Below are positions 17,126-25,562 of a stretch of 64,000 nt of DNA, one piece after another. The translations under genes were made by a program, and so were the position numbers. This DNA is from Alphaproteobacteria bacterium. GTDB taxonomy: Bacteria > Myxococcota_A > UBA796 > CAJQPC01. The stretch is from contig JACKEV010000009.1 of assembly GCA_020632795.1 (NCBI GenBank), forward strand, positions 843,501 to 907,500, given 5' to 3'. The notes below the pieces were generated by a model. The model was not told where the DNA came from and made no database searches. It saw nothing but the letters and a program-made list of their open reading frames with translations. Numbering within the stretch: position 1 is the stretch's first letter; each line of letters begins with the position of its first letter.

Positions 17126-17680
17126 ATGCGACTCGGACCCGCCCTGCTGATGCTCTCGACCGTGACCGCCGCCTGTGGCGACAAGGACGACTCCGGCGAG
17201 TCGGGGACAGGGGACACCGACGCCACCGACTCCACCCCGCCGGACGACACGGGCACAGCGCTGCCCTGCGCGGTGGAGGACGGCGAGGCCTGCCTGGAGC
17301 TGGACGGGACCGACTATGCGGACCTCATCGCCACGGCCGTGCTGGGCTCGGGCTTCCATGAGGGCGAGATCCGGATCAGCGCCAGCCCGGACGGCTCGGC
17401 CACGCCCCCGAAGCTGGACCTGACCTGGGACCAGACCCTTGAGCCCGGCCGCTACGACTGTACGGGAGACACGTCCATCGGCTTCAACGACACCGCACGG
17501 TACTGGGTCGCCAGCGAGGACTACGTCAACCTCGGGTCGAGCTGCGCGCTGGAGATCGTGGAGACCGGGGTGGAGCCGGGGGACCCCATCCTGGCCTGGT
17601 TCACCGGCGAGGTGGTCAGCTCCAGCGGGGACGGCCCGGTGGTCATGGCGGGCGCGGTGCGGGTGACGCTCTCGCCCTGA
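17126..17680 (+). CDS. Secreted lipoprotein of unknown function
   Basis: 184 residues; GGAG lies seven bases before ATG 17126. A short signal (LGPALLMLSTVTAAC) ends in a Cys that could be lipidated, although the -3 position is Thr rather than Leu. A Asp/Thr/Ser/Pro linker (DKDDSGESGTGDTDATDSTP) follows, a style common on myxobacterial surface lipoproteins. The mature domain (~48-184) is acidic beta-type sequence with three cysteines. No family recognised. Confidence 0.7.
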   Translation: MRLGPALLMLSTVTAACGDKDDSGESGTGDTDATDSTPPDDTGTALPCAVEDGEACLELDGTDYADLIATAVLGSGFHEGEIRISASPDGSATPPKLDLTWDQTLEPGRYDCTGDTSIGFNDTARYWVASEDYVNLGSSCALEIVETGVEPGDPILAWFTGEVVSSSGDGPVVMAGAVRVTLSP

Positions 17681-17689
17681 GGCGGACGC

Positions 17690-18706
17690 TCAGTCGATGT
17701 CCCGCTGTTCGAGGACCCGGAGCACGTCCACCAGCGGCTCGATGCGATCGAGCCCCTCCAGGGTGAAGCCGGACACGTCGTCTCCCATACCCTTCACCCT
17801 TACCCGGGGCGCGTCGGGGTGGAACACGATGGACACGCTGGCCTGGCCGGGGCGGAGGCCGTGCCGCCTCGATCGGGAGAGGATGAAGGTGGCCATGGAC
17901 TGCCCCGCGCGGAGGGTGTGGTCAAACCCGCGCTGCCGCAGGGCCGCGATGAGGTCGAGGGCGTCCTGACTGCACCCGAACCGAGGTCTCTCGTAGAACT
18001 TCTCGATCTTGTCCCAGCTGACGATGAACTCCCCCTCGATGGGGCGGCCCTGCTCGTAGTACGTCGCGACGGGCAGCAGCTCGAGGCCCGGGTGGACCAG
18101 GGCGCCAGGCAGCGCGTCCTCCTCCAGCCAGGCCCGCACCAGGGCCGGGAAGTGTGGGGGCGACACCCGGAGCTGCGCCATGGGGGTCCCGTCCCACTTC
18201 ACGGTGGCGTCGGGCTGCTCGTTCTTCCCGTAGAACCTCGTCTCGACGCTGCGCGCGCCCGCGCTGATGGTGAGCACGAAGAGGTCGCACATGGTGCGGC
18301 ACAGCGCCCCGTCGACGGCGCCTCGCAGGTCGGGCTCCGCTTCAAAGACGGCGTCCAGGAGGGCCTGGAGCTGGCGCTGCCGGCGCTCGATGAACGGGAA
18401 GCGCGCGAGCAGCTTGTCCCAGGACATGCCGCCCATCCACGCGTCGACGCCACCAGCGGCCTCGGTCGACGAGCGGGTCCGCCCCCAACCGCAGAGCACG
18501 TCGCCCGCGTCCATGAACTTCGTGAGGTACTCCGGCGTTCCCCCTGGATGTGTGGAGAAGCACGAGGTCAGGCTGCGCCGCTCGCCGTGGCTCGCGATGA
18601 CGTTCCAGTGGACGCCCGCACCCTCCACCACGACGTCCTTGGGCGCGGGCGTCGACCGGACGGCCTCCGCGAAGGCTCGGGCGATGGGCGCTTCCGGGTA
18701 CTTCAA
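17690..18706 (-). CDS. Conserved-looking hypothetical protein
   Basis: 338 residues if started at TTG 18706, which has GGGGAG five bases upstream; no ATG or GTG is suitably placed and the frame upstream turns into an antisense shadow of the next gene. The sequence is soluble alpha/beta (SWDKLLARFPFIERRQRQLQ; EGEFIVSWDKIEKFYERPRF; SIVFHPDAPRVRVKGMGDD), with no signal peptide or membrane span. I do not recognise a family. It is convergent with the lipoprotein gene (10-bp gap) and divergent from the hydrolase gene at 18794. Confidence 0.55.
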   Translation of the reverse strand: MKYPEAPIARAFAEAVRSTPAPKDVVVEGAGVHWNVIASHGERRSLTSCFSTHPGGTPEYLTKFMDAGDVLCGWGRTRSSTEAAGGVDAWMGGMSWDKLLARFPFIERRQRQLQALLDAVFEAEPDLRGAVDGALCRTMCDLFVLTISAGARSVETRFYGKNEQPDATVKWDGTPMAQLRVSPPHFPALVRAWLEEDALPGALVHPGLELLPVATYYEQGRPIEGEFIVSWDKIEKFYERPRFGCSQDALDLIAALRQRGFDHTLRAGQSMATFILSRSRRHGLRPGQASVSIVFHPDAPRVRVKGMGDDVSGFTLEGLDRIEPLVDVLRVLEQRDID

Positions 18707-18793
18707 GGGGACTCCCCGTCGCGGTCCAGGAGGGCCGCAGGATACCCTTGGGGGATGGAGCCCATCGTCCGGATCCGGGACACCTGGTGAGCC

Positions 18794-19615
18794 ATGCAGC
18801 GCTCTGAAGCCGATCTTCCAGGGGAGTGGCAGTTTCTGCCAGCGGACCCGCGCTGGCGCTTCGTGGACCGCGTCGGTCATGGCGCGCCCGTGCTCTTCCT
18901 GCATGGCGGTGAGCTGGACGCCGCCATGTGGACCCCGGTGGCGGCTACGGCGCCCGCGGATCAGCGCTTCGTCTTCGTGGAGATCCCTCGGGACGTGAGG
19001 CGCGCCGAGGGGCTGCTGGAGGGCGTGGTGGGCGTGGCCGACGCGCTGGGCGCTGAGCGCTTCTCGGTGGTGGGCTTCGCCTTCGGGGGCTTCGTCGCCC
19101 TGGCCCTGCTCCCCGGCCACCACCACCGCCTCAGCGGCCTCGTGCTGTCCCACACCACCTTCGACCTGGACAAGCTCGCCCTCGCCCGCAAGCGGCTGGG
19201 CGTCTTCAGGGTCCTGCCCGGCGGGGTGCTGACCTGGACCCTCAAGCGCAAGCGCATCCTGCGGCCGGTGGAGACCCCCTGGCGCGCGTGGGCGCTGGAC
19301 TACGAGCGGCGCCTGCTGGACGAGCACATCGACAAGCCTCTGCTGCTGGCCCGCTTCGACGGCCTGGTCGAGCTGACCGAGCGCTTCGTGGCGGCCTCCC
19401 GGGGGACCGAGCGCTTCGACACCCCGGTCCTGGTCGTGGACAGCGAGGACGACCCCACCTTCGAGCCCTCGCGCGCCGAGCAGCACCCCCTGGTCCGCCA
19501 GGTCTCCACGCAGGTGACGCATCGGGTGCTGCCGGCCGGGCAGGGCGGCCACCACACCCCCCTCTTCTCGCCGGAGGCCTGGCTGGAGGTGGTGCTCCCC
19601 TGGATGGGGTCGTAG
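18794..19615 (+). CDS. Alpha/beta-hydrolase fold protein lacking the nucleophile serine
   Basis: 273 residues. The fold is clear: APVLFLHGG oxyanion turn (~31), nucleophile elbow at ~93-99, LVLSHTT, an aspartate loop VLVVDSEDDP (~215), and a terminal His in QGGHHTPLFSP (~252). The elbow reads G-F-A-F-G-G, so Ala96 (codon 19079-19081) stands where the Ser of G-x-S-x-G should be. Such proteins are non-catalytic relatives or use another chemistry. A cap with a basic TWTLKRKRILRP segment follows strand 6. The next gene, an oxidoreductase, begins 110 bases downstream. Confidence 0.75.
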   Translation: MQRSEADLPGEWQFLPADPRWRFVDRVGHGAPVLFLHGGELDAAMWTPVAATAPADQRFVFVEIPRDVRRAEGLLEGVVGVADALGAERFSVVGFAFGGFVALALLPGHHHRLSGLVLSHTTFDLDKLALARKRLGVFRVLPGGVLTWTLKRKRILRPVETPWRAWALDYERRLLDEHIDKPLLLARFDGLVELTERFVAASRGTERFDTPVLVVDSEDDPTFEPSRAEQHPLVRQVSTQVTHRVLPAGQGGHHTPLFSPEAWLEVVLPWMGS

Positions 19616-19725
19616 GGGCAGGGGCGCCGAGGGCGACCCCGGCGGGCGCTGAAGCGGCTCGAACCCTGCGCTTCGTCAGGCCGTCCTCCCCACCGCCGCG
19701 GGCTACGTTCGGCCGGAGGTGCCCT

Positions 19726-20706
19726 GTGCGAGCCCTGGTCCAGCCGGCGTATGGTCCCCCCGATGTCCTGCGGTTCGAGGACGTCCCGCCCCCGCCGGTC
19801 GGCGACGACGCCGTCCGCGTCCGCATCCGGGCCGTCTCGTTGAACTTCGGCGACCGGATGATGCTGCTCGGGCGGCCGACGCTGCTCCGGCCTTTCGTCT
19901 ACGGGCCAGGCCGTCCGCGCAAGCGCGTCGTGGGTCACGACGGGGCCGGCGTGGTCGAGGCCGTGGGCGCGAAGGTGACCCGCTTCGCCCCCGGGGACGC
20001 GGTGTTCGGGGAGATGTCCAGCGGCACCTGCGCCGAGCTGGCCGTCGCCGCCGAGGGCCGGCTCGCCATCAAGCCCGACGGCATGGGCTTCGCGCAGGCC
20101 GCCACGCTGCCCATCGCGGGCATCACCGCGCTGGAGGGGCTGCGGGACGCCGGCCGGGTGTCCGCCGGCAAGAAGGTGCTGGTCAACGGCGCCTCCGGAT
20201 CGGTCGGGACCTTCGCGATCCAGGTGGCGACCGCGTTGGGCGCCGAGGTGACCGCGGTGTGCAGCGGCCGGAACGCCGCGCAGGCCCGCGCCCTCGGAGC
20301 GGTCGAGGTCATCGACTACACGCAGCAGGACTACACCCGAGGCGACCCCCGGTTCGACGTGGTGTTCGACCTGGTCGGCAACCACCGCCTCTCCGAGCGG
20401 CGAAGGGTGCTGAAGCTCGACGGCATCTACGTGGCCTCCTTCGGCCAGGGGGGCGGTGCCCTGCTGGGGCCCCTCGGCCGCATCGCCCAGGTGGCCATCC
20501 GGTCGATCGCCGCGCCGAAGCGCCTCACCGTGTTCGCGGCCACGCCGGGCTCCTCCGAGGATCTGGCGCAGCTCGCCCGATGGGTCGAGGAGGGCGCCCT
20601 CACCCCGGTCATCGAGAAGACGGTCCCGTTCGACGAAGCCATCGAGGCGTTCCGGGACCTGGTGGGGGGGCACGCGCGGGGCAAGCGGGTGATCACGATG
20701 CCTTGA
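19726..20706 (+). CDS. Zinc-independent MDR quinone oxidoreductase
   Basis: 326 residues from GTG 19726, six bases after GGAGG; the longer upstream frame is out of phase with the preceding hydrolase and rejected. This is a medium-chain dehydrogenase/reductase of the NADPH:quinone oxidoreductase type: GroES-like N-terminal half (VVGHDGAGVVEAVGAKVTRF, GDAVFGEM), then a Rossmann half with VLVNGASGSVGTFAIQVA (the A-x-x-G-x-V-G nucleotide motif). No structural-zinc cysteines are present. Similar proteins reduce quinones or alkenals. Two more MDRs of this subtype occur in the window (25563 and 39548), each with a different regulator. Confidence 0.85.
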   Translation: MRALVQPAYGPPDVLRFEDVPPPPVGDDAVRVRIRAVSLNFGDRMMLLGRPTLLRPFVYGPGRPRKRVVGHDGAGVVEAVGAKVTRFAPGDAVFGEMSSGTCAELAVAAEGRLAIKPDGMGFAQAATLPIAGITALEGLRDAGRVSAGKKVLVNGASGSVGTFAIQVATALGAEVTAVCSGRNAAQARALGAVEVIDYTQQDYTRGDPRFDVVFDLVGNHRLSERRRVLKLDGIYVASFGQGGGALLGPLGRIAQVAIRSIAAPKRLTVFAATPGSSEDLAQLARWVEEGALTPVIEKTVPFDEAIEAFRDLVGGHARGKRVITMP

Positions 20707-20712
20707 CCCCGC

Positions 20713-20727
20713 TCACCCGGCGGGTGA
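20713..20727 (+). terminator. Candidate stem-loop after the MDR gene
   Basis: TCACCC-GGC-GGGTGA forms a compact 6-bp stem directly after the stop codon. It has no U-tract, so it may be an mRNA-end stabiliser rather than an intrinsic terminator. Confidence 0.3.
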
Positions 20728-20863
20728 TCTCCCAGGCCAGCCAGGCCGCCTTTGCCCACCTCGGCCTGCACAGGGTGGGCGCCCATACGCCGGGCCTCGG
20801 GCAGAGGCCGGCGGGCGGGCGGCGTCGGGGTATGAAGGGGGCCGGTGCAGCCCCGAGGAGCGC

Positions 20864-22048
20864 ATGTCCTACGATCTCGACCTCCGCGCGCCGTCGCCGA
20901 TCCCGCGCGAGGCGGTCCGGTCCGCCTGCGCGGCGGCGCTGGGGGCCGACACGCTGGCCTGGCGCGACGGAGATCAGCACCTGACGGTCACCCTCCAGGT
21001 CGGCGCCGACCCGGGCGCGGTGTCCCGCGTGCTCCTCCACCTGCCGCATGCGTCCGCGCGCTTCGTGTCCGGCAGCGGCCCGGCGCGGGCGCGCGCGATG
21101 GCCCTCGCCCGTGCGCTTGTCCGGCTCGGCTTCCAAGGGTCGGATCCGCAGCTCGCCGTTCGGCTCGACGCCGGGCACCCCTGGTGGGACGAGCACCTGC
21201 CCCGCGCGCTGTGGTGCCTCTCTCTGCACGCGCGCGGCTGGGCTGTGACCTTGACGGACCTCGCCGAGCGAGCCTGGCGGCTGGACCTCCTGAGCGGCGC
21301 TGTCGAGCCGGTCGAGTCATCGCCCTTCGAGGCGGACCCGATCTCGGCTGGGGGCGGCCGCGAGGCCTGCCGCGAGGGGCACCGCGCGCTGGGCGAGGCC
21401 CGGTGGCGGCCCTGGCCCGCCGAGCTGCCCCCGGCCACGCGCGTGGCCACGGCGCCCGACGGTCGGGGCTTCGCGCTGGGGCACGCCAAGGGGCTGAGCT
21501 TCGTCGCCGCGGACGGGGCCGTGCTCGGCGCCGAGGGGCGGCTGGGGGAGCTGGCCGCGGTGGCGTTCTCACCCGACGGTGAACAGGTGTTCGCAGGGTC
21601 TCGGGGCGGGACGGCCTCCCTCCGACCCTGGCCCGGCGGCAGGGCGCGTCGCGTCAAGCCGCGCTTCTTTCCTCGGATATGGGAGGACGCGACCGGGCGG
21701 CCGGTCGCGTCCTCGACGCAGGCCGATCGCTGCACCGGCGCGGCGTGGCTGCCCAACGGGCACCTCGTGGTGGGCTGGCGCTTCGGCCTGCTGCAGGTCT
21801 TCGATCACCAGCTCGCCTGGCGCGGAGGGCTCGCCGTCACCCCCGCGGGCTTCGGTGTGGACGTCGGCGGACCGACGCGCGTCGGGCTCGGCCCCTCCGC
21901 GCTCATCGTCGAGGCCCGGACCGACACGCGGGTGGCACGGGAGACCTGGCCGCTCGCTCCAGGAGGTCTGGAAGCGCTGCGCAGGGTGGTCGGAGCGTCG
22001 GACGGAGCTGGCCCGGAGGCGCCTCATGCTCGCCCAGGTGCTGCCTGA
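20864..22048 (+). CDS. Hypothetical protein with beta-propeller-like blades
   Basis: 394 residues; GAGGAG precedes ATG 20864. The N-terminal ~170 residues (SYDLDLRAPSPIPREAVRSA) are of an alpha/beta type found in several small uncharacterised myxobacterial proteins. Residues ~200-390 carry WD/YVTN-like blades: VAFSPDGEQVFAGSRGGTAS and TGAAWLPNGHLVVGWRFG. There is no signal peptide, so it is probably cytosolic. A 14-bp perfect inverted repeat lies inside the coding sequence (listed separately). Function unknown. Confidence 0.6.
   Translation: MSYDLDLRAPSPIPREAVRSACAAALGADTLAWRDGDQHLTVTLQVGADPGAVSRVLLHLPHASARFVSGSGPARARAMALARALVRLGFQGSDPQLAVRLDAGHPWWDEHLPRALWCLSLHARGWAVTLTDLAERAWRLDLLSGAVEPVESSPFEADPISAGGGREACREGHRALGEARWRPWPAELPPATRVATAPDGRGFALGHAKGLSFVAADGAVLGAEGRLGELAAVAFSPDGEQVFAGSRGGTASLRPWPGGRARRVKPRFFPRIWEDATGRPVASSTQADRCTGAAWLPNGHLVVGWRFGLLQVFDHQLAWRGGLAVTPAGFGVDVGGPTRVGLGPSALIVEARTDTRVARETWPLAPGGLEALRRVVGASDGAGPEAPHARPGAA
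21683..21714 (+). repeat. 14-bp perfect inverted repeat inside a coding sequence
   Basis: GAGGACGCGACCGG (21683-21696), loop GCGG, then CCGGTCGCGTCCTC (21701-21714). The strand-symmetric hairpin encodes EDATGRPVAS within the propeller-like gene. Confidence 0.85.
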
Positions 22049-22072
22049 AGGCGGCGACCCCGGCCGGCGTCC

Positions 22073-22366
22073 TCAAGGTCGATGGTTGAACGCATGCAGC
22101 GGGATGCCCGACGCCTCGACCAGGCGCCGCAGCGCCTCGTCAAGGTCGTCAAAGAACCAGGAGTCCTGCGCAATCTCCTGGCCGTGGGGCGGGGTCGCGT
22201 AGTACGCCTCGATGTACACCAGGTAGAAGTCCCCGTGCCGCTTGATCGAAGCCGCGAGGTAGCGTCCGTCGTCGGCCTCCTCCATCAGTCGGGAGCAGGA
22301 CACGAGGGCGCCCTTCGCGACCAGGGCCCGGAGCTGCTTCGCCCTGCGCCGCTGGATGGGGGTCAT
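22073..22366 (-). CDS. Small hypothetical protein
   Basis: 97 residues, ATG 22366 overlapping the preceding gene's stop (ATGA), so coupled to it. An Arg-rich N-terminus (QRRRAKQLRALVAKG) is followed by alternating beta/alpha sequence (GDFYLVYIEAYYA; DLDEALRRLVEASGIPLHAF). No family recognised; the EALRRLVEAS ending is common in small immunity-type and SUKH-like proteins, but that is too weak to assign. Confidence 0.6.
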   Translation of the reverse strand: MTPIQRRRAKQLRALVAKGALVSCSRLMEEADDGRYLAASIKRHGDFYLVYIEAYYATPPHGQEIAQDSWFFDDLDEALRRLVEASGIPLHAFNHRP

Positions 22367-22893
22367 CGCTGGATCTCCACGTCGCGGAGCGCGAGGGCGA
22401 GCTGCTGGAAGCCCGGCGGTTCGGCCTCGGGCGTCGACCGCCGCGCGGCCCGCGCCCGGCGGAGGGGCTTGTCCCGGCCGTCGTAGTCGGCGACCTCCAG
22501 GCTGTGCTCGTCCCCGAAGAACCAGGACGCCACCTCGTAGAGCATGTCGCCGCGCTCGTGGACCACCTGCACCTCGATGCGACCGCCGGTCTGTCGGGAG
22601 ACGTGGGCCATCCAGCGCAGCAGCGCCCAGCGGGGAGACCAGGCGAAGCCGCCGCCCATGCGGGGCTGGAGGTCCGCCCAGGTCAGCACCGACTCGTCCG
22701 CGGCCTCGGCCAGCAGCGCGGCGTCGGCCTCGGGCAACTCAAGGGGCTCGCCGTAGACCTCCTCCAGCGCGAGGGCGGTGATGGTGAGCGGCTGGACCTC
22801 CGTCGCGGCCAGCAGGGGGCGTAGCGTCATGCTGCGTTGCAGCATTGCCAGGGCCCGGCGGTCGTAGAGGACGAGGGTCGCGGACACGGGCAT
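22363..22893 (-). CDS. Hypothetical protein, first gene of a two-gene unit
   Basis: 176 residues, ATG 22893. It starts MPVSATLVLYDRRALAM and is mixed alpha/beta with an aromatic-rich centre (GGGFAWSPRWALLRWMAHVS) and an acidic end. No signal peptide. Its stop overlaps the start of the 97-residue downstream protein. Its 5' end is divergent from the gene at 22988 across 94 bases. Function not recognised. Confidence 0.6.
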   Translation of the reverse strand: MPVSATLVLYDRRALAMLQRSMTLRPLLAATEVQPLTITALALEEVYGEPLELPEADAALLAEAADESVLTWADLQPRMGGGFAWSPRWALLRWMAHVSRQTGGRIEVQVVHERGDMLYEVASWFFGDEHSLEVADYDGRDKPLRRARAARRSTPEAEPPGFQQLALALRDVEIQR

Positions 22894-22987
22894 GGGCGGG
22901 CATCTCCGCGCGGCGGGCCGCTCCAGGGCGCGGGCGCCGACCGGGCTCGTTAGAGTGCAGGATGACCATACCCCCCAGGGAATGCCG

Positions 22988-24061
22988 ATGGCCTGGAGTA
23001 TCGCGGCCCTGCGTCACCTCGCCGGCCGACACGACGACCTCGAGCGGGGCTTGGACCTCCGCCTCGATCCGCTCGGCTGGGGTCACCTCCATCCACGCGA
23101 CGAGGGCCTGTGGTGGGTGGTCCCCATCGGGCGCTCGGCGGCGGATGAGATCATCGGGACCGCGCTGACCCCTTGGGGGTCGCTGACGGGCGGGCCGCTC
23201 GTGTGCGCGGTCGGGGGCACGGGCGCGACCTGGGCGTCGTCGTCGCGGTGGGCGCTGCGGGCTGCGGCCACGCGGCGCGCCCTGGAGCTTGGGGGACCGC
23301 AGGCGCTGGACCCGCTCCTCGGCCTCGCGGATGTGCTGGATGCCCTGGACCGGGCCATGGGCGGCGAGGGGGGCGGCGCTGACGCCGTCCGAGACCTCGT
23401 GTCGTCCTTCCCGTCGCCCCCGGGCGGCGCGGACGCCTGGCAGCAGCGCGAGGCCTGGACCGGGGCGGCGCTGCGCCTGGTCGAGCCGACCGACGCCCAC
23501 CGCCGCGCGCGGGAGCTGGTGGACGCGGCCCTCGCGGGTCGGATCCCTCCGGGGGCCGAGGGTGCGGACTTCGGCGCCTGGGCCGGGCTGGCGCGGGGGG
23601 CGGCGTGGGCCGCTCTGGCCTGGGAGGCCCACGACCCCGCGCGGGTGGCCGCGGCTGCGTGGTCCCTGCTGCGGTGGCCCGCCGGCCTGGACATCGGCGG
23701 GATCGGCCCCGCCTCCCACGTCGTGGACGCGGTGGGCGACTTCAGCACGCGCCTGTTCGACGCGGCGCAGTGGCTCGTGGAGCAGGGCCACGGGGACCCG
23801 GGGGTGTGGGCCGAGACGCTTCAGGCCCTGGCCGAGGAGCGGGAGGACTTCCAGGGAGACGCCTTCCTGCAGCTCGCGGGGCGCCTCGCGGAGGGCGGCG
23901 ACGCGGTGGGGGCGTGGTCCTCGATCCTGTCGGCGGCCCACTTCGCGGCGTGCCACGGCGGCGCCGCGCTCCGGCCTCCCTTCGACGCGGCCGTCGACCT
24001 CTGCGCGACCGCCGGCTGGGCCGACGCCGAGGCGCACCTGCGGGGGCTGGACGATCCCTGA
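22988..24061 (+). CDS. Hypothetical helical-repeat protein
   Basis: 357 residues from ATG 22988: CAGGGA sits six bases upstream of this ATG but directly abuts the alternative ATG at 22982. Residues ~100-350 are Ala-rich helices of similar size (RAAATRRALELGGPQALDPL; LARGAAWAALAWEAHDPARV), like HEAT/TPR-type solenoids. There is no signal or catalytic motif. It is followed by the LRR protein gene. Confidence 0.6.
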   Translation: MAWSIAALRHLAGRHDDLERGLDLRLDPLGWGHLHPRDEGLWWVVPIGRSAADEIIGTALTPWGSLTGGPLVCAVGGTGATWASSSRWALRAAATRRALELGGPQALDPLLGLADVLDALDRAMGGEGGGADAVRDLVSSFPSPPGGADAWQQREAWTGAALRLVEPTDAHRRARELVDAALAGRIPPGAEGADFGAWAGLARGAAWAALAWEAHDPARVAAAAWSLLRWPAGLDIGGIGPASHVVDAVGDFSTRLFDAAQWLVEQGHGDPGVWAETLQALAEEREDFQGDAFLQLAGRLAEGGDAVGAWSSILSAAHFAACHGGAALRPPFDAAVDLCATAGWADAEAHLRGLDDP

Positions 24062-24209
24062 GCAGAACCTGTCCGGGCTCACGGTCGCCCGCCTGTCTGG
24101 CCCCGCGGTCGCCGCCCGGCGGCCCGCCCGCGCTGGTACGATGGAGCGCGGGCCCTGGAGGCGCGCCTCCTGCCCGCCATCTGCCGCCTGTGGACGAAGA
24201 ACCTCGATC

Positions 24210-25397
24210 ATGCTCCATGACGACCCGCCCGTGGCCCAGGCGCTCGCCGCCCGCGGGCCCTTGGAGATCGAGCACCTGCGCCTGGACGGCGCGCGCGACC
24301 TCACCGCCCTGGTGGCCTGCCGCAACCTGAAGACCCTCGAGCTGCGCGGCGGGGCCCCGGAGGGCCTGGACATGCTCGCGTCGCTCCCCGCGCTGCGGCG
24401 TCTGCGGCTTCGCTTCTGCGCGCTGCCCGACGTCGCGCCGCTGGCGCGCTGCGCCGGGCTGGAGGAGCTGGACCTGTCCTTCAGCGATCCGGAGGACGCG
24501 GGGCCCCTGCTCGGCCGCCTCCCCCGGCTGGTCCTGGACGGGCTGCCCCTGACCGCCGAGGCCCGGGAAGCGGCGGCCGCGGCCTCGACGCCCGGCCACC
24601 GGGTGCGCCGCTCCGCCGAGCCGGACTGGCGCCTGGCCCGGCGCCTGTGGGAGGCCGGGACGGGGCTGACCTTCGGCCTGTACGCCGGCCGGCCGCTCCT
24701 CGTGCGCCCGGGTCCGGGCAGCCAGCCGGGGCGCGTCTGCGACCACATCGCGGGCGTCCGGGCCTCCCTCGTCTCCCGGGCGATGCGGGCCACCGCGAGG
24801 TCCCCCCGGATGACGCTCCCCAAGGTGCGCTGGCTCGCCGAGCGGCCGCTGGGGACCGACCCGGACGACGGCAACCCGCTGGACGTCGGCGACGCCCGGG
24901 ACGCGCGCGCCTGGGTCGCCGCGTCCAATCTGCCCGTGCCCTGGCGCGAGGCCCTGGGCCGGCTGCTGGACGGCTTCCCCACGCTGTGGTGGGCCCGGAA
25001 GCGGCAAGGCGGCGCGGCCGAAGCGGGCCTCCCCGCGTGGTGGACCGCGCTGGAGGCCACCCTCTCGCACCCCGAGCCCCAGGGCGCGTCCTGGGTGTGC
25101 TTCGACGGACCCGCGACGGCCCGCTATGCGCTGGGCCCGTCCCCCTGGGTGGTCCAGGGGCTGCCCGCCCTCTCGGAGCACCCCGGCCTCGTCCCGGTGG
25201 GCGAGCGGGTGGACGGCGCCCGCGCGGCTCTGCTGATCGAGGCCGACCGGCCGCAGGGGGGCGCGGTCTTCGAGCTGTCGGACGGCGCGCCCCTGCGTCA
25301 GCGGTTCGGCTCCTGGCCTGAGCTGCTCGACCGGATCGGCGTCATCACGAACGAGGACGGCGAGCGCTTCGAGCGGCTGGCCGGAGCGGAGCGCTGA
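24210..25397 (+). CDS. Leucine-rich-repeat protein
   Basis: 395 residues from ATG 24210 (an in-frame ATG at 24141 would add 23 atypical residues). Residues ~10-115 are LRRs with strands IEHLRLDGARDL, LKTLELRGG, LRRLRLRFCAL and LEELDLSFSDP, then a ~270-residue alpha/beta region (VCDHIAGVRASLVSRAM; WWTALEATLSHPEPQGASWV; ending GVITNEDGERFERL). LRRs bind proteins; the C-terminal part is unrecognised. A second LRR protein ends the window. Role unknown; cytosolic by lack of signal. Confidence 0.65.
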   Translation: MLHDDPPVAQALAARGPLEIEHLRLDGARDLTALVACRNLKTLELRGGAPEGLDMLASLPALRRLRLRFCALPDVAPLARCAGLEELDLSFSDPEDAGPLLGRLPRLVLDGLPLTAEAREAAAAASTPGHRVRRSAEPDWRLARRLWEAGTGLTFGLYAGRPLLVRPGPGSQPGRVCDHIAGVRASLVSRAMRATARSPRMTLPKVRWLAERPLGTDPDDGNPLDVGDARDARAWVAASNLPVPWREALGRLLDGFPTLWWARKRQGGAAEAGLPAWWTALEATLSHPEPQGASWVCFDGPATARYALGPSPWVVQGLPALSEHPGLVPVGERVDGARAALLIEADRPQGGAVFELSDGAPLRQRFGSWPELLDRIGVITNEDGERFERLAGAER

Positions 25398-25516
25398 GGG
25401 TCATCCGGCTTCAAGGGGGCGCTCCCTGACCCGCAGCGCGGTGGTCGAGCGGCCCGAGCCCTGCCGACCGCCGGGGCCTTGGACGAACACCGGCGGCGCG
25501 ATTCCAGCTCACGCAA

Positions 25517-25548
25517 CTTACGCTGTATGTTAAGACTTACAGCGTAAG
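25517..25548. promoter_or_regulatory. Palindromic operator of the MDR-TetR operon
   Basis: CTTACGCTGTA (25517-25527) and TACAGCGTAAG (25538-25548) form an 11-bp perfect inverted repeat with a 10-bp AT-rich centre, 15 bases before the MDR start. It is the likely binding site of the TetR encoded as the second gene, giving autoregulation. Confidence 0.7.
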
Positions 25549-25562
25549 CAGGAGTCAGCGTC

